IMG/VR virus record: IMGVR_UViG_3300024252_000004
Coordinates: 124,001 to 188,000 of that record
Direction: 5' to 3' (one strand)
Length of the DNA stretch: 64,000 nucleotides
Origin: a virus
Below are positions 25,048 through 32,275 of the stretch, in pieces. The notes beneath the pieces were generated by a model, which did no database searches, was not told where the DNA came from, and saw nothing but the letters and a program-made list of their open reading frames with translations. A program made the translations under genes and the position numbers. Within the stretch, counting starts at the first letter, position 1, and every line of letters begins with the position of its first letter.

Positions 25048-25389
25048 ATGGGAACGGACCTGAACAAACTCCTTTCGGAGTGTGACGTTGAAACCTACGC
25101 TGCTTCGCGCGGTTCGGGTGGACAGAACGTCAACAAACGGGATACGGCGGTGCGTCTGACGCATCGTCCCACCGGAATCAAAGCCGGTTCCCGTTCCCAT
25201 TCCACGCAGGGACGGAATAAGAGCGAAGCGCTCAAACGTCTGGCAAAGAAGATCGCTCAGGCAAACGAGGTCAAGGCGGAGCGGTTGCCCACGGGAATCC
25301 CGCAGTCCGTCAAGGAAAAACGATTGTCTGATAAGCGTCGGACTTCTGCACGAAAGACCGGACGGAAGCCCGTCCGATCGGAGGACTGA
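25048..25389 (+). CDS. GGQ-domain peptidyl-tRNA hydrolase / ribosome-rescue factor (class I release-factor family)
   Basis: 113 residues. CDVETYAASRGSGGQNVNKRDTAVRL contains the GGQ motif (residues 24-26) that catalyses peptidyl-tRNA hydrolysis on the ribosome, followed by the family's THRPTGI and QGRNKSEALKRL segments. There is no codon-recognition domain. The last 30 residues are basic (EKRLSDKRRTSARKTGRK), as in ArfB/YaeJ, whose tail enters the empty mRNA channel of stalled ribosomes. PrfH-type proteins are an alternative. Heads a four-gene unit. Confidence 0.85.
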   Translation: MGTDLNKLLSECDVETYAASRGSGGQNVNKRDTAVRLTHRPTGIKAGSRSHSTQGRNKSEALKRLAKKIAQANEVKAERLPTGIPQSVKEKRLSDKRRTSARKTGRKPVRSED

Positions 25390-25391
25390 TC

Positions 25392-25601
25392 ATGGGCAAG
25401 AAAGAACCCCTGATTGAGACGGCGGAATGCTGGTGCGGTAAAACTGTAACGTGTTCGTCAGAGGATTTCGGAAAGCCTGACGTGGTAGTCCCCGGATGGG
25501 TTTCTTGGAAGCCTATCAAGAAAGAATGTTCGTGCGGAGAGTCTCTGATCTTCGGAATGGACTTCGACAAGTTTCTGAACCTCTTTGAGGTGGAGTACTG
25601 A
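25392..25601 (+). CDS. Small zinc-ribbon-like protein
   Basis: 69 residues with ECWCGKTVTC near the N-terminus and ECSCGES later: two CxC pairs about 35 residues apart, fitting one structural zinc site. Unknown function. RBS GAGG just before the stop of the GGQ gene; spacing 2 nt. Confidence 0.65.
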   Translation: MGKKEPLIETAECWCGKTVTCSSEDFGKPDVVVPGWVSWKPIKKECSCGESLIFGMDFDKFLNLFEVEY

Positions 25602-25787
25602 ATGGTGTTCTACTACCTGATGTCTCGCGGCATCTTCGCTGGCCTGATGGCCTATGGCTACGCCCACTACGAGAGCGAGATCTGGATCTGGGCAGGACTC
25701 GTCGCGCTGGTGCCTTTCTTGGGCGAAATCGTGATGATCGGGTTCCTCGTTTTCACGATGTTCTTTCTGTTGGGGTCTTTCGCATGA
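25602..25787 (+). CDS. Small membrane protein with two helices
   Basis: 61 residues, almost entirely two hydrophobic helices separated by HYESEIW. ATG follows the previous TGA directly. Unknown; holin or antiholin-like topology is possible but there is no lysis gene nearby. Confidence 0.65.
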   Translation: MVFYYLMSRGIFAGLMAYGYAHYESEIWIWAGLVALVPFLGEIVMIGFLVFTMFFLLGSFA

Positions 25788-26170
25788 AGTACGGACTTTC
25801 TCTCTCTTTCTGTGTGCGTGCGATCATTGATCGCGAGATCACTCTCTTCGAGATCGCTGGCATCATCTCTGCGACAAAGATGGAGTCGCCGGAGGAAGCG
25901 TACGAGCAGTACGGAAAGAGCTACTGGTCTGAGGCGTCAGAAGATGATGTGATGGTGGTCCTTCGGGAACTCTGGCCCCGAGTGATTCAGCCACGCATGT
26001 ACGGTCTTCCGCACCACAATATCTCCAAGGGAATCTGGTTGGAGGTTGCGCATGACCGGCTCCCGGTGCTCATCGAGGCGCGGCACTGTGCCTACTGGAT
26101 GGAGGGAACTGGTAACGAGCCCGCCATCGGTATGATTCGAAACGGTGGACTCTGGAAGTTTCTGGCCTGA
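25784..26170 (+). CDS. Unknown protein
   Basis: 128 residues, not recognised. Helical, with EEAYEQYGKSYWSE and RHCAYWMEGTG. Overlaps the membrane-protein gene by 4 nt (ATGA). Confidence 0.7.
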   Translation: MKYGLSLSFCVRAIIDREITLFEIAGIISATKMESPEEAYEQYGKSYWSEASEDDVMVVLRELWPRVIQPRMYGLPHHNISKGIWLEVAHDRLPVLIEARHCAYWMEGTGNEPAIGMIRNGGLWKFLA

Positions 26171-26177
26171 GCCTACG

Positions 26178-26203
26178 CCGAGCCTCCAATCAAGGAGGCT
26201 CGG
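26178..26203 (+). terminator. Perfect 10-bp hairpin
   Basis: CCGAGCCTCC-N6-GGAGGCTCGG, 7 nt after the stop at 26170 and 2 nt before the next decamer. Confidence 0.65.
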
Positions 26204-26205
26204 TC

Positions 26206-26302
26206 GGGGAGAAAAGATAATCATTCTTGTGAAGGTATTCTCCCCGAAGCACAGATAGGGGGTGAAAAACAATTCAACTAAGTAACTCATAAGATGTTAT
26301 AG
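26206..26302 (+). promoter_or_regulatory. Composite control element 11 (dyad missing)
   Basis: GGGGAGAAAA 26206-26215; TATTCTCCCC 26236-26245; GGGGTGAAAA 26259-26268; promoter box AACTAAGTAACTCATAAGATGTTATAG ending 26302. Closely matches element 10. Confidence 0.75.
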
Positions 26303-26327
26303 AGAGGCACAGAATCGGGAGCAGAGA

Positions 26328-26843
26328 ATGGATATTCTTTCGAAAGTCGGCATGGTGGTTGGGGTGACTGCGCTTTGCGCTTCGCTCTACTCTGCTTACT
26401 CTCACTTCTACGATGGGAAAACCGTCCCCGAGAAGCTCCCGATGGTGGGGCAGGCTTGGTGGGTGGAAGGAAAGGGGACCGTTCTGGTCGCAGAAGTCTA
26501 CCCTGCGGAAGATCGGATCGTCTACAAGACCAAGAACCACAAGGGTGGATGGTCGGACGATCTGACTACTGAGTCTACTCTCGGGCAGTTCATGAACTAC
26601 TCTCGGGTCAACAAGAAGATGACGACTCACGAGTCCGCTCCTGAGAAGAAGGATCGGCGTCCGATGGTGGGTCAGATCTGGGAAGTCGCCGGCTTCGGTG
26701 ATGTGCGAGTCCTTTACTGCGACGGCTACTCCGTTAGCTACAGCTACAAACTGGATCCGTGGAGAAATGAGTCGAGTGAGACTACGGATCTCGAACTGTT
26801 CTACCACTACGGAAACGTCAAGAAAGAGAAGGAGGCCAAGTGA
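26328..26843 (+). CDS. Membrane-anchored protein with duplicated beta domain
   Basis: 171 residues: one N-terminal membrane helix or signal anchor (VVGVTALCASLYSAY), then two related segments starting PMVGQAWWVEGKGTVLV and PMVGQIWEVAGFGDVRV. This looks like an internal duplication of a small beta (SH3-like) domain. Unknown function; probably faces the periplasm if the anchor is inserted N-in. Confidence 0.72.
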   Translation: MDILSKVGMVVGVTALCASLYSAYSHFYDGKTVPEKLPMVGQAWWVEGKGTVLVAEVYPAEDRIVYKTKNHKGGWSDDLTTESTLGQFMNYSRVNKKMTTHESAPEKKDRRPMVGQIWEVAGFGDVRVLYCDGYSVSYSYKLDPWRNESSETTDLELFYHYGNVKKEKEAK

Positions 26844-27169
26844 GTCTACCGAAGCTTCGCATTGGCAACATCGTCCACTGGAATGGCAATCCTTGGGGCG
26901 GAAAGGTTATCTCGAATGGATACGATCTGAATGGAGGGCTCGGGTTCTACTGTATCATCAAGGCTCCCCTTCAGCCCGTGCGCAGGGGTGGGCGTCCGCT
27001 CTGGCTGATCTTCGAAGACGGAACGGTGAGCCCTTCGCTGGGGGATTCCGAGCCTCTCATGTCCCTGCGTGTGAACGGTATCCCTTACCCTCTCGTCATC
27101 GAGGGAGAACTGGAGACGTACACGTTCGAAGGCGAGGGTGAACTCAAGTTCCTTCTGGAAACCCTGTAA
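26840..27169 (+). CDS. Unknown beta-rich protein
   Basis: 109 residues, not recognised. LRIGNIVHWNGNPWGGKVI at the N-terminus resembles the duplicated domain of the preceding gene. GTG start overlapping the upstream TGA by 4 nt. Confidence 0.68.
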   Translation: MSLPKLRIGNIVHWNGNPWGGKVISNGYDLNGGLGFYCIIKAPLQPVRRGGRPLWLIFEDGTVSPSLGDSEPLMSLRVNGIPYPLVIEGELETYTFEGEGELKFLLETL

Positions 27170-27193
27170 ACTTCTCAAACCCGCGAGTAACTG

Positions 27194-27370
27194 ATGCTTA
27201 GGCTTCTTTGGGCCCTTGTCAAATGGGGCATCTTCAGTTGGATGATCGATGTCAGAGCTTTCGGCTGGCACATTTTCCCCAGGGAATGGTGTGCTTGGGC
27301 TGAATGCACTTCGAAAGAGTGTTTGGCTCTGGATGACTTCGATGCAGCTATCTTTCGGCTCAAGGGCTGA
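27194..27370 (+). CDS. Small Trp-rich protein
   Basis: 58 residues: MLRLLWALVKWGIFSWMIDV... with a hydrophobic first half containing five of the tryptophans and an acidic second half (CLALDDFDAAIFRLKG). Possibly membrane-associated. Third gene of the 26328 transcript; no strong RBS. Confidence 0.5.
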   Translation: MLRLLWALVKWGIFSWMIDVRAFGWHIFPREWCAWAECTSKECLALDDFDAAIFRLKG

Positions 27371-27375
27371 AGGAC

Positions 27376-27434
27376 GGGGAGAAAAGATTGGAGGGTGAAA
27401 AAGAAAACACACAGGAAACTTATAAGATGTTATA
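27376..27434 (+). promoter_or_regulatory. Composite control element 12 (short form)
   Basis: GGGGAGAAAA 27376-27385, GAGGGTGAAAA 27391-27401 only 5 nt later, promoter box CACAGGAAACTTATAAGATGTTATAT ending about 27434. Dyad and inverted decamer are both absent. Confidence 0.7.
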
Positions 27435-27459
27435 TGAGGTTGTATTCTCCGGAGACAAT

Positions 27460-27771
27460 GTGATTCCCAACAGCAACATCCCGTCCTACGCAATCCCCTT
27501 CCACATCGGCGTCTGCGGTCTGATCATCGCCTGGGCCCTCGGCGTTGAGGCTGCCAAGTTCATCACGGAGGCCGTGATCACGCTGATCGGTGCGCCGATC
27601 CACTTCGCCCTGTGGACTTTCGATGCTGCGATCGACGCGGTCTACCTGAACGGCTACGAGTACGACCATCCGGTCGATGTCAATGAGCGTGCTGCGTTCG
27701 CTGTCGCGTCCGGTCACAGTGGGTTCGCCCACCGGCCGAGTTCTCATATCAGCGGATGGCGAGGCTACTGA
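27460..27771 (+). CDS. Unknown membrane protein
   Basis: 103 residues with two likely membrane helices (GLIIAWALGVEAAKFITEAV and LIGAPIHFALWTFDAAI) and a soluble C-terminus. The first in-frame ATG (27427) lies inside the promoter box, so it cannot be in the transcript; GTG 27460 has CCGGAG 5-6 nt upstream and was chosen. Confidence 0.68.
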   Translation: MIPNSNIPSYAIPFHIGVCGLIIAWALGVEAAKFITEAVITLIGAPIHFALWTFDAAIDAVYLNGYEYDHPVDVNERAAFAVASGHSGFAHRPSSHISGWRGY

Positions 27772-27802
27772 GCCTCTCCCGCTCCGGCTGCGGCCGGAGA
27801 TT

Positions 27803-27873
27803 GGGGAGAAAAGATAAGCATCCTTGTCAAGGAGTGAAAACCTTAACCCCCAAGAAACTCATAAGATGTTATA
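27803..27873 (+). promoter_or_regulatory. Composite control element 13 (short form)
   Basis: GGGGAGAAAA 27803-27812, AGATAAGCATCCTTGTCAAGG spacer (the same kind of CTTGT/GATAAGG spacer recurs in other copies), GGAGTGAAAA 27831-27840, promoter box AAGAAACTCATAAGATGTTATAG ending 27873. Confidence 0.7.
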
Positions 27874-27902
27874 GAATGACACCAAAAGATATCGAGGAAA
27901 CC

Positions 27903-28346
27903 ATGAAGTCTCTGCTCAACAGTCTGAACAAGTCTCTCCCTTCGATCATGGGATCGAAGAACCAGACGATGATCGATGCTGCTGTGCTGCTCAAGGCATC
28001 GATCACCGATCAGATCAACGGCGGTGGCCCGAAGGGCTGGGTCTGGCAGGAGACCGTGAGCGACAGCTTCGTCGCCCTCGATCTTCACCATCCTCAGCGC
28101 GGAAAGATCCGGGTCTTCTCGGCTTCGGAAGCGTGCTGGGACTGGCGACAGTATCTCGGTCGCGGCTACAACATGGGCACCGTTAAGCTGCCAAATGGCG
28201 GGAACGAGCCTGTCGGACAGTACCGGAATTTCAAGACGGGATTTCGGAACATCGTTCAGATCGCGAAGATCCGGTGGGGATCCATCACGGTCGCGGACGA
28301 GAAGCGGAAGGTCAACGACCTCAAGGGGAAATTCCATTGGGGCTGA
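27903..28346 (+). CDS. Unknown protein
   Basis: 147 residues, not recognised. Starts with a helix (SLLNSLNKSLPSIMGSK); central WVWQETVSDSFVALDLHHP suggests a beta core. Start 27903 has TCGAGGA upstream; the ATG at 27876 would be at or before the transcription start. Confidence 0.7.
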   Translation: MKSLLNSLNKSLPSIMGSKNQTMIDAAVLLKASITDQINGGGPKGWVWQETVSDSFVALDLHHPQRGKIRVFSASEACWDWRQYLGRGYNMGTVKLPNGGNEPVGQYRNFKTGFRNIVQIAKIRWGSITVADEKRKVNDLKGKFHWG

Positions 28347-28561
28347 ACGAACCGAAGTTCAAGACCTACGACGAGCGGAACCGTGCAGGCTGCTGTGCGC
28401 GGGGAAGCTGCGAAGAAAAGCTGTGTCCTGATGACACATGGATCAACAGCCTGAACAACAACAAGTACTGCGGTCCCTGCAAGGACTTCTTTTACTTTAG
28501 GCATGACCGATTCGCGACCGGAAAGATCCAGAGAAAGTGGACCCTCATGCCTTCGGGCTGA
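28337..28561 (+). CDS. Small cysteine-rich (zinc-binding-like) protein
   Basis: 74 residues from a TTG start that follows AAGGGGA by 7 nt and overlaps the previous gene by 10 nt. The pattern GCCARGSCEEKLC...YCGPCKDFFYFRH gives two cysteine pairs plus a histidine, a likely zinc-binding fold. Unknown function. Confidence 0.6.
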   Translation: MGLNEPKFKTYDERNRAGCCARGSCEEKLCPDDTWINSLNNNKYCGPCKDFFYFRHDRFATGKIQRKWTLMPSG

Positions 28562-28577
28562 GGGGATTCACCCTGTC

Positions 28578-28715
28578 GGGGAGAAAAGATATACATTCTT
28601 GATAAGGATTGGTACGGTTCTTGCACACACTGCAAGACCTATGCCATATAGCCTTTTGCCTATGCCCACCGGGGAGAAAAACTATTCATGTAAGTAACTC
28701 ATAGGGTGTTATATC
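28578..28715 (+). promoter_or_regulatory. Composite control element 14
   Basis: GGGGAGAAAA 28578-28587; dyad 28610-28646 (TGGTAC left arm, ATGCCA right arm); a second direct GGGGAGAAAA 28671-28680 in place of the GGGGTGAAAA decamer; promoter box TAAGTAACTCATAGGGTGTTATAT ending about 28714. Confidence 0.8.
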
Positions 28716-28749
28716 AGGCCGTGAGAGCAACCTACCCGGAGAGTGCAGC

Positions 28750-29073
28750 ATGGCCCGACCGACCTACTTCCTGATCGATGACGATTCGCTGGAGACCTAC
28801 ACGACCCTGGACGCGGAGGATCTCGACAACTGGGCTGTTCTGGTGAACGGTGCCATCGTCTCCATCGAGGCGGACGAGGAGGACTGTGAGATCCGCATCG
28901 CTGAGATCAATCGGGAGGGTGACAACCTGACCAACGATCTGGGCTTCGGTGCCGAAACGCAGTGCGACGACGGCGACGACGCCGACGACGACCAGGGCGG
29001 AGTCTGGGGCGACTTCGACAACACGGTCGGTGCGGGCGAGTGGGCCGACAAGGCCGTCCAGAAGTCCTGGTGA
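28750..29073 (+). CDS. Unknown very acidic protein
   Basis: 107 residues, strongly acidic (ADEEDCEIR, CDDGDDADDDQGGVWGDFD). Not recognised. RBS CGGAGAG 6-8 nt before ATG. DNA-mimic behaviour is conceivable from charge alone. Confidence 0.72.
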   Translation: MARPTYFLIDDDSLETYTTLDAEDLDNWAVLVNGAIVSIEADEEDCEIRIAEINREGDNLTNDLGFGAETQCDDGDDADDDQGGVWGDFDNTVGAGEWADKAVQKSW

Positions 29074-29363
29074 GTCGCCGTCTCGCAATCGTCCTCGATC
29101 CCGACAATAGCGATCCGGCCTGGGGTGCGGCTGAGGAGGCCGCCTTCCGGCGGTTCACCGACGAAAGCCACTACCCGGAGTCAGCCGAGGGCAATCCTGT
29201 TCCGGTTCTGGAAGGGGAGAGGATCCCGATCTACGATCTGATCGAGGCCGCCCGAGCCCTGGTGGACTGTGCCGATCACACCGGCTGTACCCCTGACCTC
29301 GCAGTTGTGGATTCCGATCCACTTTTCAAGCTCAAGCGTGTCCTCGACAGCATCGGAGAATGA
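29070..29363 (+). CDS. Unknown protein
   Basis: 97 residues from GTG 29070, overlapping the previous TGA by 4 nt. Acidic, alpha/beta, not recognised. Ends in a TGA that overlaps the next ATG by 4 nt. Confidence 0.68.
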   Translation: MSRRLAIVLDPDNSDPAWGAAEEAAFRRFTDESHYPESAEGNPVPVLEGERIPIYDLIEAARALVDCADHTGCTPDLAVVDSDPLFKLKRVLDSIGE

Positions 29364-29890
29364 CAGTGATCCCCTTCGTCTCGCATCCATCGGGGAATGA
29401 CATGAGCGCCCCAGAAATCGATTGGGACAACCAAGACCTGATCTCGAAGTTCATGCTTGACATGGATTCCGGAAATGTCCTGATTTCTTTCGCCGCGAAC
29501 CTGAGCATGGCAACTGCCCATATCGCTCCGGAAAACTTCTCTGCGTTCGTGGACGCATACGAGAAGCTTGCGGCGATGGATCCCAGTGAGCTTCAGGGGA
29601 ATGAGGTTGCCGTATGGCAGGACGGGAAGGTCGTTCAGGTGGTGGGATTCCCTGACCTGAAGCCCACGGACTGGTACATCGAAGCGATGCTGGCAACGGC
29701 GTACATCAAGTTTCGCGACGGAAAGGGGATGTTCGAAGATCGTACCCGCCTCATGTGGCATGGTCCGATTGGCACCCGTGGAACCTTCCTTGTCGAAACC
29801 TGCAACATCCAGAAGGTGGCCAAGATGCTCCGAGCAGCGATCCCGCTCGTGGCGGCGGCTGTGAAAACCATGAAGGAAGGTACCGAATGA
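29360..29890 (+). CDS. Unknown helical protein
   Basis: 176 residues, not recognised. An ATG at 29402 is a possible alternative start (GGGGA upstream), but the 4-nt overlap supports 29360. No membrane segment. Confidence 0.7.
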   Translation: MTVIPFVSHPSGNDMSAPEIDWDNQDLISKFMLDMDSGNVLISFAANLSMATAHIAPENFSAFVDAYEKLAAMDPSELQGNEVAVWQDGKVVQVVGFPDLKPTDWYIEAMLATAYIKFRDGKGMFEDRTRLMWHGPIGTRGTFLVETCNIQKVAKMLRAAIPLVAAAVKTMKEGTE

Positions 29891-30145
29891 AGCCCCTGAA
29901 AGAAGAGGATGCCCAAGCCATTCTCGCTGCGGCTTACAAGGCTGCGGCGGAAAAAAAAGAACACATGGCCCGTTATCCTCGATGTCTGCAAGGAGCGGGA
30001 AATCGAGTTCGGTTGGGCTTCCATGTTCTCCCTGATGACCGATTTCTTCTACGAAGATGTGCGTGAATGGAGTGAAGGAAACTACGGAAAGGACGCCATC
30101 TATTTCTACGCTCTGATTCCAGAAGACGAAAGCCATTCGGGGTAA
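29887..30145 (+). pseudogene. Frameshifted gene (A8 run) - unknown protein
   Basis: The frame starting at ATG 29887 (overlapping the upstream stop by 4 nt) reads MKPLKEEDAQAILAAAYKAAAE and then meets eight A residues near 29950. After them a sensible sequence continues only in the +1 frame (NTWPVILDVCKEREIEFGWA...), ending TAA at 30143-30145. One base too many in the run would restore about 85 residues. It may be a real mutation, a slippage-dependent gene, or a homopolymer sequencing error. Confidence 0.6.
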
Positions 30146-30179
30146 GGTCTACGAGGTGGGGGAATAGTCCCCTCCCTCC

Positions 30180-30276
30180 GGGGAGAAAACTATTACAAAT
30201 TAAGCAATGTTTTTCTCCCCGAGCCAGGAGCGGGGTGAAAAGAAATACACACAAGTAACTCATAGGATGTTATAGA
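30180..30276 (+). promoter_or_regulatory. Composite control element 15 (dyad missing)
   Basis: GGGGAGAAAA 30180-30189; TTTTCTCCCC 30211-30220; GGGGTGAAAA 30232-30241; promoter box CACAAGTAACTCATAGGATGTTATAG ending 30276. Confidence 0.75.
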
Positions 30277-30304
30277 GAGGCGCCTCCAATCATAGAGAGT
30301 CTCA

Positions 30305-30596
30305 ATGAATCGCCTCTTTCGCGTCTTCGTCTTCCTGGCCGCCACCGCCGCCCTTTTCGTCGTTCTTCCGGGGTTCAACCCTTCGACCCTGAACGAGATC
30401 ACGACCAGCGGCCTCGGCACGGTCGCGAAGGGGTTCCCTCGTGCCGGAGGTCTTCAAGCACCCCGGTGCATGTACCTTCGAACCGGCATACACGGATTCG
30501 ATGACGTACAGGGTCAGCTACATCGTGGGAGGACTCGTCTTCGCCTACGTCTTGGGGAAGCTGATCCAGAAGAAGAAGAAGAAGAAGAAGAAGTAG
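30305..30596 (+). pseudogene. Apparently frameshifted small membrane-protein gene with poly-Lys tail
   Basis: From ATG 30305 the frame gives a hydrophobic N-terminus (MNRLFRVFVFLAATAALFVVL) for about 45 residues. From about 30440 the +1 frame takes over with VFKHPGACTFEPAYTDSM, a second helix (VSYIVGGLVFAYVLG) and eight lysines, ending at 30594-30596. GTG 30441 could start the second part separately (51 residues). The original frame stays open to 30694 but runs into the next control element, so it is not credible beyond about 30440. Confidence 0.5.
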
Positions 30597-30622
30597 GGAG
30601 TCAGGGCTTCGGCCCTCCCTCA

Positions 30623-30695
30623 GGGGAGAAAAAGATTGCATTATCGATAAGGGGTGAAAACCTTAACACACAGGAAACTCATAAGACGTTATAGA
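30623..30695 (+). promoter_or_regulatory. Composite control element 16 (short form)
   Basis: GGGGAGAAAA 30623-30632, GATTGCATTATCGATAAG spacer, GGGGTGAAAA 30651-30660, promoter box CACAGGAAACTCATAAGACGTTATAG ending 30695. Confidence 0.7.
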
Positions 30696-30714
30696 GTGAC
30701 ACATGGAGAGGGTA

Positions 30715-30873
30715 ATGTGGTCATACAGTGAAGCTTCAATCCTCGCATCGCTTCCGCTTTTCGCGGTTGCAATGCTGATTGACTTCGAAGTCTTCGCTGT
30801 CCCAAGAACGACCATCTATCTCCTTCCGCTTATTCCGTTCGTGACGTTTCTGTTCTCCCGAGGTAAATACTGA
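30715..30873 (+). CDS. Small membrane protein with two helices
   Basis: 52 residues: MWSYSEASILASLPLLFAV..., with hydrophobic stretches at about 8-25 and 35-48 separated by VPRTT. RBS GGAGAGGG before the ATG; its TGA overlaps the ATG of the next gene by 1 nt. Confidence 0.6.
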   Translation: MWSYSEASILASLPLFAVAMLIDFEVFAVPRTTIYLLPLIPFVTFLFSRGKY

Positions 30874-31637
30874 TGGACATCGAACGATTCAAGAAGCTGG
30901 CAAGTCAGGCGCGTAGCTTCCGAGGTCTCATTGACTTCGCGGACCCCTACTGGGAGTCCTCCGTTTTCTTCGAGATTCCCTCGGCCAATGAGAAGGACGA
31001 GTACGCTTGTCCGCTCGCATCGTCGGACAATCTGGATTTCCTGGCAGGGATGTTCGGTGCGGGTAGCGACCTTCACGTCTGGAACTGCGTGTTCGTGTCT
31101 GAGCCTTCCGAAGAGGTTCGGGAGAGCTACAGTACCCACGGCAACAAGATGGCGCGGTACGTCCTGTGGACGGACAACCCAAGGTATCGCTCCGTCGATT
31201 TGATGAAGAACTTCATCCGTGACTTCACGCTCGGTTGGCGGCTGGCTCTCGCGCCCATCCGTGCGGCAGAGAAGGCCGCCGCAAAGGAAGCGGAAGAAGC
31301 CTTCCAGTCTCGCTGCGATGATTGGGTGAAGGTTTTCGGAGATGCCATCCAAAACTACAAGGTCGATTCGCGTGGGAACGAGTTCGCCGGGATTACCTTC
31401 AAGAAGGACCCCGACTTCAGAGCCTTCTACAGCCGCGTGACCTCGAAGGTCATGACGGCAGAGCAGTTCAGTGTGTACCGCCCCGGGACGCAGGAACTCT
31501 ATGGCAGGGGCAAAACTGTGAACGGGTCATTCGATCTGTACACGTTCGGTGCTCACCTGGAGATGTGGACCAACTGCTACCCGGATGATCCCGCGAACAA
31601 GGCTTACCGAAAGATCCGGCATCTTTGCCGGGTCTGA
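30873..31637 (+). CDS. Unknown protein
   Basis: 254 residues, not recognised. Mixed alpha/beta N-terminal half, a central Ala/Glu-rich helix (RAAEKAAAKEAEEAF, about 130-145), then a C-terminal domain with many aromatic residues. Translated with the upstream membrane peptide (TGATG). Confidence 0.75.
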   Translation: MDIERFKKLASQARSFRGLIDFADPYWESSVFFEIPSANEKDEYACPLASSDNLDFLAGMFGAGSDLHVWNCVFVSEPSEEVRESYSTHGNKMARYVLWTDNPRYRSVDLMKNFIRDFTLGWRLALAPIRAAEKAAAKEAEEAFQSRCDDWVKVFGDAIQNYKVDSRGNEFAGITFKKDPDFRAFYSRVTSKVMTAEQFSVYRPGTQELYGRGKTVNGSFDLYTFGAHLEMWTNCYPDDPANKAYRKIRHLCRV

Positions 31638-31683
31638 CCACGGGGCTTCGGCCCACCATCTATTCTGCTGAGAGGAGAGAATC

Positions 31684-31869
31684 ATGAGTATCCCAGGTTC
31701 CGATGGTGTCCGACAGACTTACATCAGTTTGGCACGCACGATCGCAAACGGGCACAATGCTTCGCCCGAAGAGATCAGTTGGGCCATCAGCATGCTCGAA
31801 AGCTTCAAGCGCCCTTCTCCGAAGAGTGTTTGGTACCTGAATAAGCTCAAGGCAAAGGTGGGAGGCTGA
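31684..31869 (+). CDS. Small unknown helical protein
   Basis: 61 residues, not recognised. RBS GAGAGGAGA before the ATG is strong. Ends just before an array of decamers. Confidence 0.65.
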   Translation: MSIPGSDGVRQTYISLARTIANGHNASPEEISWAISMLESFKRPSPKSVWYLNKLKAKVGG

Positions 31870-31881
31870 CGCCCTCCCTCC

Positions 31882-32084
31882 GGGGAGAAAAAGATTGCAT
31901 TGCCAAAGCGGGGAGAAAAGATTTATTCTTGTCAGGAATGTTGGCACGATCCTTGCATACACTGCAAGAGCTATGCCGGAAGTTTTTCACCCCGGGGAGA
32001 AAAGATTGTCATGGGGTGAAAAAGATGACAATGCCCCACCGGGGAGAAAAGATTAGTACACAGGAAACTCATAGGGTGTTATAG
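31882..32084 (+). promoter_or_regulatory. Composite control element 17 (decamer-rich)
   Basis: GGGGAGAAAA at 31882-31891, 31910-31919, 31994-32003 and 32041-32050; dyad 31942-31978 (TGGCACGATCCTTGCA left half, last base of the right arm changed); TTTTCACCCC 31984-31993 abutting the third decamer to form a 20-bp palindromic junction; GGGGTGAAAA 32013-32022; promoter box ACAGGAAACTCATAGGGTGTTATAG ending 32084. The densest copy. Confidence 0.8.
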
Positions 32085-32164
32085 AGTGTCGTCAGAGAGG
32101 CCGAGAGGATGGCCCACGCTACGGCAACGCATACTGAGTCGGTCATTCAGAGGAATAGACCAAA

Positions 32165-32193
32165 GTTTTCTAAACAACTCATGATGTGTTATC
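32165..32193 (+). promoter_or_regulatory. Second promoter-like box upstream of 32276
   Basis: TTTTCTAAACAACTCATGATGTGTTATC is a diverged copy of the box (core shifted by a short change), 80 nt upstream of the 32276 gene and about 80 nt after the box of element 17. The intervening 32085-32164 has no credible gene; a small ORF from 32109 runs out of frame into the next gene. Confidence 0.5.
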
Positions 32194-32275
32194 ATAGAGC
32201 GTCTGAAACGACCCAACCCGAGAGCTTGACTCTCAACACCCCGAGAGCTTGTCTCTCAAAGCCAAGGAAATCCCC

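Noticed and set aside
17767-31978. Integron attC sites
   Set aside because: Cassettes separated by dyads recall integrons, but the dyads lack the R/L box arrangement I know, each cassette has its own promoter, and no integrase is in the window. Kept only as an alternative recombination idea.
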